DNA of 64,000 bases from Leeuwenhoekiella blandensis MED217 (GTDB lineage Bacteria; Bacteroidota; Bacteroidia; Flavobacteriales; Flavobacteriaceae), in the NCBI RefSeq assembly GCF_000152985.1, contig NZ_CH672395.1, positions 537,849 through 601,848 on the forward strand. The letters are read 5' to 3'. Positions 16,809-25,160 of this stretch are shown here, one piece after another. The translations under genes were made by a program, and so were the position numbers. The notes beneath the pieces were generated by a model. It did not search any database and was not told where the DNA came from. It was given only the letters and a program-made list of their open reading frames with translations. Every line of letters starts with the position of its first letter. The stretch's first letter is position 1.

Positions 16809-18185
16809 TTATTCTATTTCTTCGATAGTGTATAATTGCGGAATTTCTGCATCCCACCCATAAGTTTCCTTGATGCCTTTTTGCAATGCTTCTGCACTCT
16901 CTTTTTCACCGTGTATAATAAAAATGCGTTCGGGTTTGTTTTTTATACTGTCCATCCAGTCCATAAGCTCTGCGTGGTCTGCGTGTGCCGAAAGCCCTTC
17001 AATTTCTGCTACTTGCATTTTAAACGGCACCCATTTTCCATATACTTTTAGTTCTTTTTCACCTTCCAATAATTTTCTGCCACGAGTGCCTTCAGCTTGA
17101 TAGCCTACAAAAAGTAAGGTGTTATTTGGATTTTGTGCCTGTGTTTCAAGATAGTTTAGCATTCTTCCCCCTGTGAGCATTCCGCTTCCTGCAATCACGA
17201 TTTTTGGTTTGTTATCTGTTCTTATTTCCATTGTTTCACGATAACTGCTTACGACCGTAAAGTGAGAACACATTTCGTCACATTCGTTGTCCTCCAATCT
17301 GTGCCAATCGCGAGTTCTATGAAACAGTTCCAATACATTGGCACCCATCGGGCTGTCCATAATCATTTGTACTCTGGGGATTTTCTTTTCTTTCAATAAT
17401 TTCCAAAAGATGAGCATCATTAGCTGGGCACGTTCTACCGAAAAGCTTGGGACAAATAAGCTACCATCTCTGTTGATGGTATCATTTACTAATTTTTCAA
17501 TATGTGGAAGTGCTTCTATTTCATCGGGATGAAACCTTCCACCATAAGTGGATTCAATGAAAAGCACATCCGCTTTTTTTGGTTTAAGGGGTGGATAGAG
17601 CAATAAATCATTGGTTCTACCAATGTCTCCTGAAAAGACAAAACGTTTTCCGTGCACATCCAACTCAATATAGGTTGCACCCAGAATATGTCCGTTGTAT
17701 TGGAAGCGAGCCCTAATACCATCAAATAACAGAATCCATTGTGATTGTGGAATTCCTTTAAAGTGTGGGATAGTTTTTTCTACATCCTTTAAATCGTATA
17801 ATGGTTCTGCGGGACTATGTTTGGAATAGCCTTCCTTATTGGCACGTTCGGCTTCTTGCTCCTGTATTTTTGCACTATCATTCAAAATGATTTTTGCAAT
17901 GTCCAAAGTAGGATTCGTACCATAAATGGGACCATTGAAGCCTTGTTTTACCAATCTGGGCAGATAACCTGTATGGTCCATATGACCGTGGGTAAGCAAA
18001 ACAGCATCAATATCACCTACATTAACAGGTGGGTACTCCCAGTTTTTAAGGCGTAATTCCTTTAACCCTTGGAAGAGGCCACAGTCTATAAGTATCTTTC
18101 TATCTCCTGTATCCACCAAATATTTTGAGCCAGTCACGGTGCCTGCCGCTCCCAAAAAGTGGATGTTTATTTTTTTGTTTTTCAT
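16809..18185 (-). CDS. CPSF/beta-CASP-type metallo-beta-lactamase nuclease
   Basis: The start is placed at ATG 18183-18185 (MKNKKINIHFLGAAGTVTGS); an upstream ATG at 18215 would add ten residues without family character and overlap the neighbouring gene. The 458-residue enzyme has the zinc motif THGHMDHTGYLPRL (HxHxDH at 66-71), FSGDIGR near 190, the beta-CASP segment with GGRMLNYL near 345, and the C-terminal HADHAEL and IIHGE motifs of the RNA-metabolising group. Such enzymes are mostly RNases in the cytoplasm. It lies inside an operon with Usp and ATP-cone proteins, suggesting a stress-linked RNA turnover role. Confidence 0.88.
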   Translation of the reverse strand: MKNKKINIHFLGAAGTVTGSKYLVDTGDRKILIDCGLFQGLKELRLKNWEYPPVNVGDIDAVLLTHGHMDHTGYLPRLVKQGFNGPIYGTNPTLDIAKIILNDSAKIQEQEAERANKEGYSKHSPAEPLYDLKDVEKTIPHFKGIPQSQWILLFDGIRARFQYNGHILGATYIELDVHGKRFVFSGDIGRTNDLLLYPPLKPKKADVLFIESTYGGRFHPDEIEALPHIEKLVNDTINRDGSLFVPSFSVERAQLMMLIFWKLLKEKKIPRVQMIMDSPMGANVLELFHRTRDWHRLEDNECDEMCSHFTVVSSYRETMEIRTDNKPKIVIAGSGMLTGGRMLNYLETQAQNPNNTLLFVGYQAEGTRGRKLLEGEKELKVYGKWVPFKMQVAEIEGLSAHADHAELMDWMDSIKNKPERIFIIHGEKESAEALQKGIKETYGWDAEIPQLYTIEEIE

Positions 18186-18199
18186 CGTTATAGTATTTA

Positions 18200-18454
18200 T
18201 TAATGTCCACCACAACAGGAAGGCGTATTTCCTTTGTCTTGGTTCGATTTGCTCAATTCCGCTATTTCGTTATATAGATTGCGGGAATCCTCTTTTATTA
18301 CGAGTGCCAACTTCTTTACGGATTTAGGCTCGAAGTGTACCATACCCAATAATATTTCGAGGGCTTCTTCAAGTAGTTTAGAATCATCTTCCAATGCTTG
18401 GTAAAATGGCTCTAAATCTATACGGTTCTGTTCTTTCAGTTCTTCTGTTTTCAT
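18200..18454 (-). CDS. Small acidic protein with C-terminal CCGGH
   Basis: This 84-residue helical protein has no signal or membrane segment. It ends in TPSCCGGH, a possible metal-binding or thiol-reactive tail. The remainder is rich in Glu, Leu and Lys and probably forms a helical bundle. The family is not recognised. It lies between the ATP-cone nuclease gene (38 bp upstream) and the beta-CASP nuclease gene. Confidence 0.65.
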   Translation of the reverse strand: MKTEELKEQNRIDLEPFYQALEDDSKLLEEALEILLGMVHFEPKSVKKLALVIKEDSRNLYNEIAELSKSNQDKGNTPSCCGGH

Positions 18455-18492
18455 TTGTCCTATTTATTTAGATTAAAAATTTAAGTAGTGCT

Positions 18493-19335
18493 CTAATGAA
18501 TTCCACATAATTCTCTTGAATCTTCGAGAACCTTTTTGTGTCTTTTTTTATCAATTCCTATTTTTTCCAAGAGCTTCGGACTTTCGTGAAGCTCTTTACA
18601 GAGTACGATGCCTTCATCTAATAATTTTGTTTTTTCAGCTTTAGTAAGCGTTGTTAAAGCGGTTAAGGGATGTAGCCCAGATTTATCTATTCTGTCCTTG
18701 AGACCATTTCCTCTTGGATAATCCCAACTGCTTAAAAGCATTCCAACACATTTCCCGTACTGAATGGCATCGGTTGTGAAACGCGTATTGGTGTACACAG
18801 CTCCTTTATGAAGTTTAGCCTCGTGACCTTTTTGGTGTTCCCATTGCTTTTCTACGTCCAAAAACCGTGAATGGATATATAATGGGATTTTTACATTACA
18901 AAACCTGCCTTGGTCGCTATGGTATTTGCATTCAATCATATAGTGTTTGTTTTCTTTTTGGGCGATAACATCAACTTCGTGCTGTACACAATTACCTTGA
19001 ACAATAACTCCCACCTTTGTGCTAAAGCCTTCCATCTCTAAAATCTTACCGACAAATTTTTCAAAAGGAAATCCTGATGGCCCTAATTCCATTATCGCTT
19101 TTTTTAGCTTGTATTTTGAGGCACTTACGCGAGATTTACGCTTAAGCATTTTAAATGCCATCTGATAGATTTTTTTTGTGGTAATTCCATCATAGAGTTG
19201 GCCTTCGACTTGTTCAACTATTTGCTGAATTAATTCTTCGCTCGCTTGTGAACGCCTTAAGGAATTGATAAGCTTATCTACATCAAAGGCTACCACATCA
19301 CCAGAATACTTCACTATGTTGATTGGATTTTTCAT
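18493..19335 (-). CDS. ATP-cone domain fused to an Mrr-type nuclease domain
   Basis: The 280-residue protein begins with an ATP-cone (residues 5-90, IVKYSGDVVAFDVDKLINSL), a nucleotide-sensing module known from ribonucleotide reductase and NrdR. It continues with a restriction-endonuclease-like core: HEVDVIA with Asp122 and YMIECKYH with Glu135 and Lys137. A helical tail rich in Lys follows. This fusion suggests a nuclease whose activity depends on the ATP/dATP state, but that is inferred from domains only. It overlaps the Usp gene start region by 4 bp on its upstream side, so it belongs to the stress operon. Confidence 0.8.
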   Translation of the reverse strand: MKNPINIVKYSGDVVAFDVDKLINSLRRSQASEELIQQIVEQVEGQLYDGITTKKIYQMAFKMLKRKSRVSASKYKLKKAIMELGPSGFPFEKFVGKILEMEGFSTKVGVIVQGNCVQHEVDVIAQKENKHYMIECKYHSDQGRFCNVKIPLYIHSRFLDVEKQWEHQKGHEAKLHKGAVYTNTRFTTDAIQYGKCVGMLLSSWDYPRGNGLKDRIDKSGLHPLTALTTLTKAEKTKLLDEGIVLCKELHESPKLLEKIGIDKKRHKKVLEDSRELCGIH

Positions 19336-20168
19336 TTTTTAATATGTATGGTCATTACTGGAAGCACGGAATGATTTGTAACGCCTTCGGCAATACTTTT
19401 TGAAAATAGGCTCAAAAATCCCGTTTTTCCGTGAGTGCTCATTGCAATTAAATCTGCGGGCTGATGTTTTAAAAATGTATTGATGCCTGCTTCTACGGAA
19501 GACTCATTATGGACGCTCATTGAGAAGTTTTTTAGATTGGGGAATTTTTCAAGAAATTCCTTTACAGGATTTAAGCCAAGCTCTATGCTATTAAAGTCAG
19601 TTTCTGTGTTTACTCGTAACAAATGGATTTTAGCATCGCATTTTTTGGCTATTGACAAGATTTCTTGAAATGGATGCGTGACATCCTCTTCAAAAGAAGA
19701 AACAAATAGAATGTCCTTGAAGGGAAACGTTACATCCTCTTCTTTGACAACGATAATGGGTGCATTGGCTTTTCGAACTATTTTTTCAACATTACTACCC
19801 GTAATTTCTCTAATGACACCTTTGGTTCCACTGCTGCCGGTAACGATGAAATCGTGATGGAAATGACCAGAATGTTCTAAAATATCTTTCTGTCCCGAAT
19901 CAAATTGAAGAAAAGTTCGACATTTAAGACCTTCGTGCTCAGCCTTTTTTTCCAGTTCCCGCAATTTTGATTTAACGACTCCAATTTCCTTTAAAGTTTC
20001 GGGATACCTTTTTTCTTTTTGTTTATCCAGTTTTACCCAATCAACAGGGGTAGTCATTTGATGTAAAAAGTGTATCTCTGCATCGTATAGTTTGGCTATT
20101 TCGATACCAAGATTTGCTGCTTTAGTGCAGTTTTTCGAGAAATCGGTAGGTACGAGTATGTTTTTCAT
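19332..20168 (-). CDS. Universal stress protein, tandem UspA domains
   Basis: The start is set at ATG 20166-20168 (MKNILVPTDFS), because the Usp fold begins there; the open frame extends 15 residues further upstream without family similarity. The 278-residue protein has two UspA domains. The first shows the ATP-binding type pattern VTGSSGTKGVIREITGSNVEKIV near residue 120, the second ends with STHGKTGFLSLFSKSIAEGV. Tandem Usp proteins are cytoplasmic and accumulate in growth arrest, oxidative or energy stress. It lies between the SDR and ATP-cone genes; a second, single-domain Usp is encoded at 31349-31810. Confidence 0.88.
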   Translation of the reverse strand: MKNILVPTDFSKNCTKAANLGIEIAKLYDAEIHFLHQMTTPVDWVKLDKQKEKRYPETLKEIGVVKSKLRELEKKAEHEGLKCRTFLQFDSGQKDILEHSGHFHHDFIVTGSSGTKGVIREITGSNVEKIVRKANAPIIVVKEEDVTFPFKDILFVSSFEEDVTHPFQEILSIAKKCDAKIHLLRVNTETDFNSIELGLNPVKEFLEKFPNLKNFSMSVHNESSVEAGINTFLKHQPADLIAMSTHGKTGFLSLFSKSIAEGVTNHSVLPVMTIHIKK

Positions 20169-20190
20169 AATTTTAGTTTTATTGTTTTTC

Positions 20191-20964
20191 TTATTGGGCG
20201 GTATAGCCACCATCGATAACCAGTTCGGAACCGGTCATAAATTTGGATTCATCAGAGGCCAGATATACAACTCCGTACCCTATATCGTCAGGTTCTCCCA
20301 AATGACCAATTGGATGTAAACTTTCCAATTGTTTTTTGCCTTCTTCTACGTCACCTTGAGCCTTGAGAAAATTCTCTACCATTGGGGTCCAGATATAAGC
20401 AGGATGGATAGAATTGATACGGATGCCATAGCCTTGTTTAGCACAATGTAGGGCGGCAGATTTAGTGAAAATGGTAACACCGCCTTTACTTGCGTTATAC
20501 GCAGGTAAATTGGGGTCACCGATAAGTCCTTCAATGGAAGAGAAGTTAATGATGGAACCACCTTCATCTGTTTTCCTCATACCTTTTATACCATATTTGG
20601 TGCCTAAAAAAGTGCCATTTAGGTTTATATCTATAAGGTTTTTCCAATCTTCAAGGGTTACATCTTCAACTGTTCCTCCGAGCCCTATTCCAGCAGAATT
20701 TGCTAAAATGTGTAATTTCCCATAAGTTTCAAGGGTAGTTTCAATAACGTTTTTCCATTCATCTTCTTTGGCAACATCTTGTTTAATGAATATGGCCTCA
20801 CCACCGTCTTCTTTTATTTGTTGAACTACTTTTTTACCACCTTCTTCGTCTATATCGGACACGACTATTTTTGCTCCTTCTCGTGCCAATAGTTTAGCAC
20901 TTGATTTTCCCAAACCAGATGCTCCTCCTGTGACAATGGCTACTTTATTTTTTACTCGTTTCAT
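20191..20964 (-). CDS. Short-chain dehydrogenase/reductase
   Basis: The 257-residue enzyme has the NAD(P)-binding TGGASGLGKSSA (TGxxxGxG, residues 12-19), NSAGIG near 89, and the catalytic Ser with YNASK (Tyr-x3-Lys) near 155-159. Asp at the end of strand 2 (VVSDIDEEGG) favours NAD over NADP. The C-terminus GGYTAQ is typical of classical SDRs. Substrate is unknown; sequence resembles the broad 3-oxoacyl/cyclohexanol dehydrogenase group. The placement between D-lactate dehydrogenase and Usp suggests a redox role. Confidence 0.87.
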   Translation of the reverse strand: MKRVKNKVAIVTGGASGLGKSSAKLLAREGAKIVVSDIDEEGGKKVVQQIKEDGGEAIFIKQDVAKEDEWKNVIETTLETYGKLHILANSAGIGLGGTVEDVTLEDWKNLIDINLNGTFLGTKYGIKGMRKTDEGGSIINFSSIEGLIGDPNLPAYNASKGGVTIFTKSAALHCAKQGYGIRINSIHPAYIWTPMVENFLKAQGDVEEGKKQLESLHPIGHLGEPDDIGYGVVYLASDESKFMTGSELVIDGGYTAQ

Positions 20965-21006
20965 AATTTTAAGATTTAAGTGTTACTACTATTTTTTGCT
21001 TCTTAA

Positions 21007-21996
21007 TCAAGAAACTTCGTTTCCTGAAACTTTGCCTTTTTCAAAACAATCCAGATTATATATTGTGGTTTCAGCAATATTTGTCAATGCAGTTTCGGTT
21101 AAAAAGGCCTGATGACTGGTAATTAAAACATTATTAAAAGTCATTAAGCGTGCAATGACATCGTCTTGCAAAATGTCATCGGAATGGTCTTCAAAGAACA
21201 ATCCTTCTTCTTCCTCATACACATCTATTCCGAAATACCCAATTTTTTTAGTTTTCAATCCTTCGATAACAGCTTTGGTATCGACCAATCCACCACGACT
21301 TGTATTGATAAGCATTACGCCTTGCTTCATTAATGAAATATGTTTTGCATCAATCAAGTGTTTCGTTGAAGACGTTAGTGGTACGTGTAAGCTTATGATA
21401 TCGGACTGCTTACAAATAGTTTCACAATTGGTATAGATTACATTGTAAAACTTGATTAAATTTTCATCCTCAATGACATCCTGAACAAGTATTTTACAAC
21501 CAAAACCGTGTAGTATTTTTACCAATACAGACCCAATTTTTCCTGTTCCAATCACGCCGACGGTTTTTCCATTGAGGTCGAAACCGGTAAGACCGTTCAA
21601 TGAGAAATTCTGGTCACGAACCCTGTTGTGTGCTTTAATCAATTTTCGGTTTAATGCAAGTATGAGCGCCATTGTATGCTCTGCAATGGCATAAGGGGAA
21701 TAGGCTGGAACACGTGCCACCTTCATATCCAGTTCAGCTGCTTTTGCTAAATCCACGTGATTGAATCCTGCTGAACGCAGAGCAATATATTTTATGCCAA
21801 AAGCATTGAATTTTTCAAGAATGTGTGCCGAGGCATCATCGCCCGTAAATAGACTTACTGCTTTAGAACCCGTTGCGAGAATAGCAGTTTCTTGAGTTAA
21901 ACGACTCTCAAGCAGCTTTAATTGATGCTTGCCATCATTCGCTTTTACGAGATACGGCTCTTCAAACTTATGCGTGCTGAATACTGTTGTTTTCAT
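21007..21996 (-). CDS. D-lactate dehydrogenase (2-hydroxyacid dehydrogenase family)
   Basis: The 329-residue enzyme belongs to the D-isomer-specific 2-hydroxyacid dehydrogenases. The Rossmann motif is GVIGTGKIGSVLVKIL (about residues 147-162). INTSRGGLVD carries the catalytic Arg, and SHQAFLT holds the catalytic His near 295; the lid Glu is in DVYEEEEGLF. The pattern of EEEEGLFFEDHS matches fermentative LdhA more closely than glycerate or phosphoglycerate enzymes. It would reduce pyruvate to D-lactate with NADH and regenerate NAD+ for the glycolytic genes next to it. Confidence 0.87.
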   Translation of the reverse strand: MKTTVFSTHKFEEPYLVKANDGKHQLKLLESRLTQETAILATGSKAVSLFTGDDASAHILEKFNAFGIKYIALRSAGFNHVDLAKAAELDMKVARVPAYSPYAIAEHTMALILALNRKLIKAHNRVRDQNFSLNGLTGFDLNGKTVGVIGTGKIGSVLVKILHGFGCKILVQDVIEDENLIKFYNVIYTNCETICKQSDIISLHVPLTSSTKHLIDAKHISLMKQGVMLINTSRGGLVDTKAVIEGLKTKKIGYFGIDVYEEEEGLFFEDHSDDILQDDVIARLMTFNNVLITSHQAFLTETALTNIAETTIYNLDCFEKGKVSGNEVS

Positions 21997-22006
21997 TTCA
22001 CTTTTT

Positions 22007-23275
22007 TTAATTTCCTAACTGTATTAAAATATATACTAACCCTACGATGACAACGGTTCCAAAAATTAGCATCACGAGTTTCCCGGTCTTTTTAGAACCT
22101 TTGAAATAGGTAATACCAAGTTTTACAATCATATTGCTTATGGTTGCTGTTATAATGACATTGGTGGCCAGCGTGAGTTTTTCTTCCAATGACCCAAATT
22201 TTGCCATACTAATAGTTATTGCATCCGTATCTGCCAATCCTGCAATTAGGGCTGAATAGTATAAACCGCTTTCGCCAAAAAATTGATTTCCATAAAAAAC
22301 TGCAAACAGGATGACCACATAAATACCACCAAACCCAAGGGCGTTCCAAATATTGAGCGGATTACCCAGATTGATAGCTGTTTTTGTGACATCTGTATTC
22401 TTTTTGATGAATAAGAGTGCGCTTATCAAGCAGATAAGGGTAAGAATAGTAAATGGAATGACTAAATTTAAAAGTATGGCACTATTGAAAATATAGGCCA
22501 GAATCGCAAGTCTGGGAAACATAATTGCGGAAGCTATAATGATACCCGCAGCATATTCTTTTGAAAGTTCTGGCGATTCCTTACTTCGCGAAGCATATAT
22601 CCAAGCTACTGCGGTACTTGAAATCAATCCGCCTAAAATAGCAGTGAGCAGAATACCACGTTTAGAACCTACATATTTTACAAGAAAGTAACCAATGAAA
22701 TTCAGAAATGACACTATCACTATTATCGCTCCAATCTCAAAAGGGTTAAGTAATCCCTCTGGACCATAATCTTGATTTGGTAAGAAAGGCAAAATAAGAA
22801 GCGCAATAATTGAAAACTTAATAAAAGCAAAGAGCTCTTCAGAAGTAATATTCTTAATGAATGTATTAAAGGTCGTTTTCAATGATAACAGCGTAACCAC
22901 GACTACTGCGGTCGCAACTGCTTCCTTATGCAAATGATTGGCAACCATAACACCCAAAATTAGCGTAGCGAACAAGGCCATATTGGTGGTAATACCAGTC
23001 ATAATATGCTTTTGTACTATGGAAAGATGACTCAAAGACAGAAACAAAAGAAATGCTGCCGCAATGATAATGACCAACCAAGGTGTATAGGTTGTGGAAA
23101 GATTTCCCAATATAAAACCAATAATGGCAACAATTGGGAAGGTTCTTATACCTGCAAAGCCTTGTTCTTCCTTCAATTTATCATATTCACGTTCCAGCCC
23201 AAGAATAAGGCCAATGCCCAGACTGATGAGCAATCCAAGGATGAAAGGGTTGATATTTTTAAAGGCTTCTATCAT
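22007..23275 (-). CDS. MgtC/SapB-DUF4010 family membrane protein
   Basis: The 422-residue protein has about twelve hydrophobic helices. The N-terminal third has the MgtC-type pattern LGIGLILGLEREYDKLKEEQGFAGIRTFPIVAIIG, split here as LGIGLILGLEREY followed by GIRTF, and the rest matches the DUF4010 part (AGLADTDAITISMAKFG). MgtC-like proteins act in Mg2+ limitation and ATP control, but the DUF4010 form has no fixed function. The gene starts 3 bp from the phosphofructokinase stop. Confidence 0.8.
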   Translation of the reverse strand: MIEAFKNINPFILGLLISLGIGLILGLEREYDKLKEEQGFAGIRTFPIVAIIGFILGNLSTTYTPWLVIIIAAAFLLFLSLSHLSIVQKHIMTGITTNMALFATLILGVMVANHLHKEAVATAVVVVTLLSLKTTFNTFIKNITSEELFAFIKFSIIALLILPFLPNQDYGPEGLLNPFEIGAIIVIVSFLNFIGYFLVKYVGSKRGILLTAILGGLISSTAVAWIYASRSKESPELSKEYAAGIIIASAIMFPRLAILAYIFNSAILLNLVIPFTILTLICLISALLFIKKNTDVTKTAINLGNPLNIWNALGFGGIYVVILFAVFYGNQFFGESGLYYSALIAGLADTDAITISMAKFGSLEEKLTLATNVIITATISNMIVKLGITYFKGSKKTGKLVMLIFGTVVIVGLVYILIQLGN

Positions 23276-23278
23276 TTC

Positions 23279-24253
23279 TTACTTTCCAAATAATTCTAAA
23301 AGTTCATACAATTCATTATCTACTTGATGTTGCTTGACCACCACTTCAAAAGGGGTTAGATGCAATTGATTATTTAAGACTCCTACCATTACATTTTTTT
23401 TACCTTGTAAAAGTGTTTTCACAGCCGCCACTCCAAGTCTAATGCCTAACATTCTATCTAAAGCTGACGGATTTCCACCTCGCTGGACGTGCCCAAGCTT
23501 CGTAATCCGTAAATCGACATTGGGATTGACTTCCTTTATTTTTGATGAAACAAGCTCGGCACCTAATTCATCGCCTTCTGAAACCACGACAAGGAAAGCA
23601 TCTTCGCTATCGTAATTCTTAACCTTGTCCAATAGATAAATAAAGTCCTTTCCACTCTCGGGAATAAGGATGGAATCGGCACCTACCATTAACCCGGAAT
23701 GAATAGCAATGTAGCCTGAATCCCTTCCCATTACTTCAACAATAAATACACGGTTGTGAGATTCGGCAGTATCTTTTATTTTATCAATATTTTCAATGGC
23801 AGTGTTTACAGCCGAATCAAAACCAAGGGTGTAATCAGTACCAAAAATATCGTTGTCTATAGTGCCAGGAATGCCTATAAACGGAATGTCGCATATTTCT
23901 GAAAAAGCTAATAGCCCTTTAAAAGTACCATCACCACCAATAGCAATTAAAGCATCTATGTTATTTGCTTTTAAAGTTTGCAATGCTTTTTTACGACCCT
24001 CTAATTCCAGAAATCGTTTGCTTCGTGCTGTTTTTAGAATAGTGCCACCTATTTGGGTTATTTTTTTTAGTTCGTGAGATTTTAATGGTATCAAATCACC
24101 ATCTATCAACCCTTCATACCCTTTTCGAAAACCACTTATTTTTATGCCTTTTGCTTCAGCGGATTTGGCAATGGCGTATAGTGCAGCATTCATCCCAGGG
24201 CTATCGCCTCCAGATGTGAATACGCCTATATGTTTAATTTTATTCGTGCTCAT
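23279..24253 (-). CDS. pfkA: 6-phosphofructokinase, ATP-type
   Basis: The 324-residue enzyme phosphorylates fructose 6-phosphate. TSGGDSPGMNAALYA (ATP site), IGGDGTFKG, the catalytic GIPGTIDNDI and EVMGRDSGYIA are all present. Gly in GGDGT (instead of Asp) at the phosphate donor site points to ATP and not pyrophosphate. A substrate-site segment TKLGHVQRGGNPSALDRMLG is intact. The start overlaps the hydrolase stop by 14 bp. It is probably a second copy in addition to a chromosomal one, since it travels with aldolase and GAPDH of unusual type. Confidence 0.92.
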   Translation of the reverse strand: MSTNKIKHIGVFTSGGDSPGMNAALYAIAKSAEAKGIKISGFRKGYEGLIDGDLIPLKSHELKKITQIGGTILKTARSKRFLELEGRKKALQTLKANNIDALIAIGGDGTFKGLLAFSEICDIPFIGIPGTIDNDIFGTDYTLGFDSAVNTAIENIDKIKDTAESHNRVFIVEVMGRDSGYIAIHSGLMVGADSILIPESGKDFIYLLDKVKNYDSEDAFLVVVSEGDELGAELVSSKIKEVNPNVDLRITKLGHVQRGGNPSALDRMLGIRLGVAAVKTLLQGKKNVMVGVLNNQLHLTPFEVVVKQHQVDNELYELLELFGK

Positions 24254-25160
24254 TGGGTATGGTTTTTTTTAACTTTTTTTCAGAAATAGTAAAATCTTTA
24301 ATAGTGTTCCAAACAAATTCTGCTTCTTTCAGAAAGAACTGATGGTCTCCTTCAGATGAAGTAATTATTTGTGCGTTTTTAAATTCCCTCGATAATTTTA
24401 AGGCATTTTCTAAAGGTGCAGTAATGTCTTTTTCTCCGTGAATAAAAAGCACATCTTTATCCTTAATTTTCTTTACAATTGCATATAAATCTGTTTTTAG
24501 GATGACCTTTGTAAGAGAATAATAATAACTCATCCAATGATGCTTTTTTGCATCTTCATAGACATCATCCGTGAGGTTAACAGGCTTGAATGCACGTGAC
24601 ATAAATATGGGATGAATCATACAAATGTATTTTGAGAATTTGCTTGTTGAAATCCTATCTACAAAGGAATGAGAAGACATAATTTCTTTAAACTCATCAG
24701 CGTTCTTGTAAACAGGTATGCTTATAAAAATTCCTGCCTTGAACCAAGTTGGTTGCTTTTCCAATATTGCTAATGAAATCATAGCTCCCATAGAATGTCC
24801 TGCAATAATGATATTTCCATCATTGAATCCTTCTTTGTTAAGAATCAATTCAAGGGCTTGCAATTGTATTGAAAGGGAATAATCACTTTGTGGTTTTGGC
24901 GAATCACCAAAACCTAGCAGGTCGACTAAAAGTAGCTTATGCGTAGTTGTAATACTTTCTAAATTGCGTTTCCAATAATGCAATGAGCCTGTTAAACCGT
25001 GTAACAAAACAAGTTTGTTTTCTCCAGAGCCTATTATTTCATAATTCAACAGTGTTTCTTTGGCATCATAAGCTGGTTGCTTACCAATCTTATAATGCTG
25101 ATAGCTGGCAATAGCCACAACAGGAAGAATGAACACTATGGATATGAGTAGTAATGTCAT
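24240..25160 (-). CDS. Alpha/beta hydrolase, membrane-anchored
   Basis: The 306-residue protein starts with a hydrophobic anchor (residues 2-20). The alpha/beta hydrolase fold follows: oxyanion segment LLHGLTGSLHYW, nucleophile elbow IAGHSMGAM (Ser in GHSMG), acid DVLFIHGEKDITAPL and catalytic His in SEGDHQFFL. Substrate is not known; esters or lipids are possible. It overlaps the symporter and pfkA genes, so is co-translated with them. Confidence 0.85.
   Translation of the reverse strand: MTLLLISIVFILPVVAIASYQHYKIGKQPAYDAKETLLNYEIIGSGENKLVLLHGLTGSLHYWKRNLESITTTHKLLLVDLLGFGDSPKPQSDYSLSIQLQALELILNKEGFNDGNIIIAGHSMGAMISLAILEKQPTWFKAGIFISIPVYKNADEFKEIMSSHSFVDRISTSKFSKYICMIHPIFMSRAFKPVNLTDDVYEDAKKHHWMSYYYSLTKVILKTDLYAIVKKIKDKDVLFIHGEKDITAPLENALKLSREFKNAQIITSSEGDHQFFLKEAEFVWNTIKDFTISEKKLKKTIPNEHE

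Noticed and set aside
18186-18215. Ten-residue N-terminal extension of the beta-CASP nuclease
   Set aside because: The family starts at the ATG at 18183-18185, and the extension would overlap the upstream gene.
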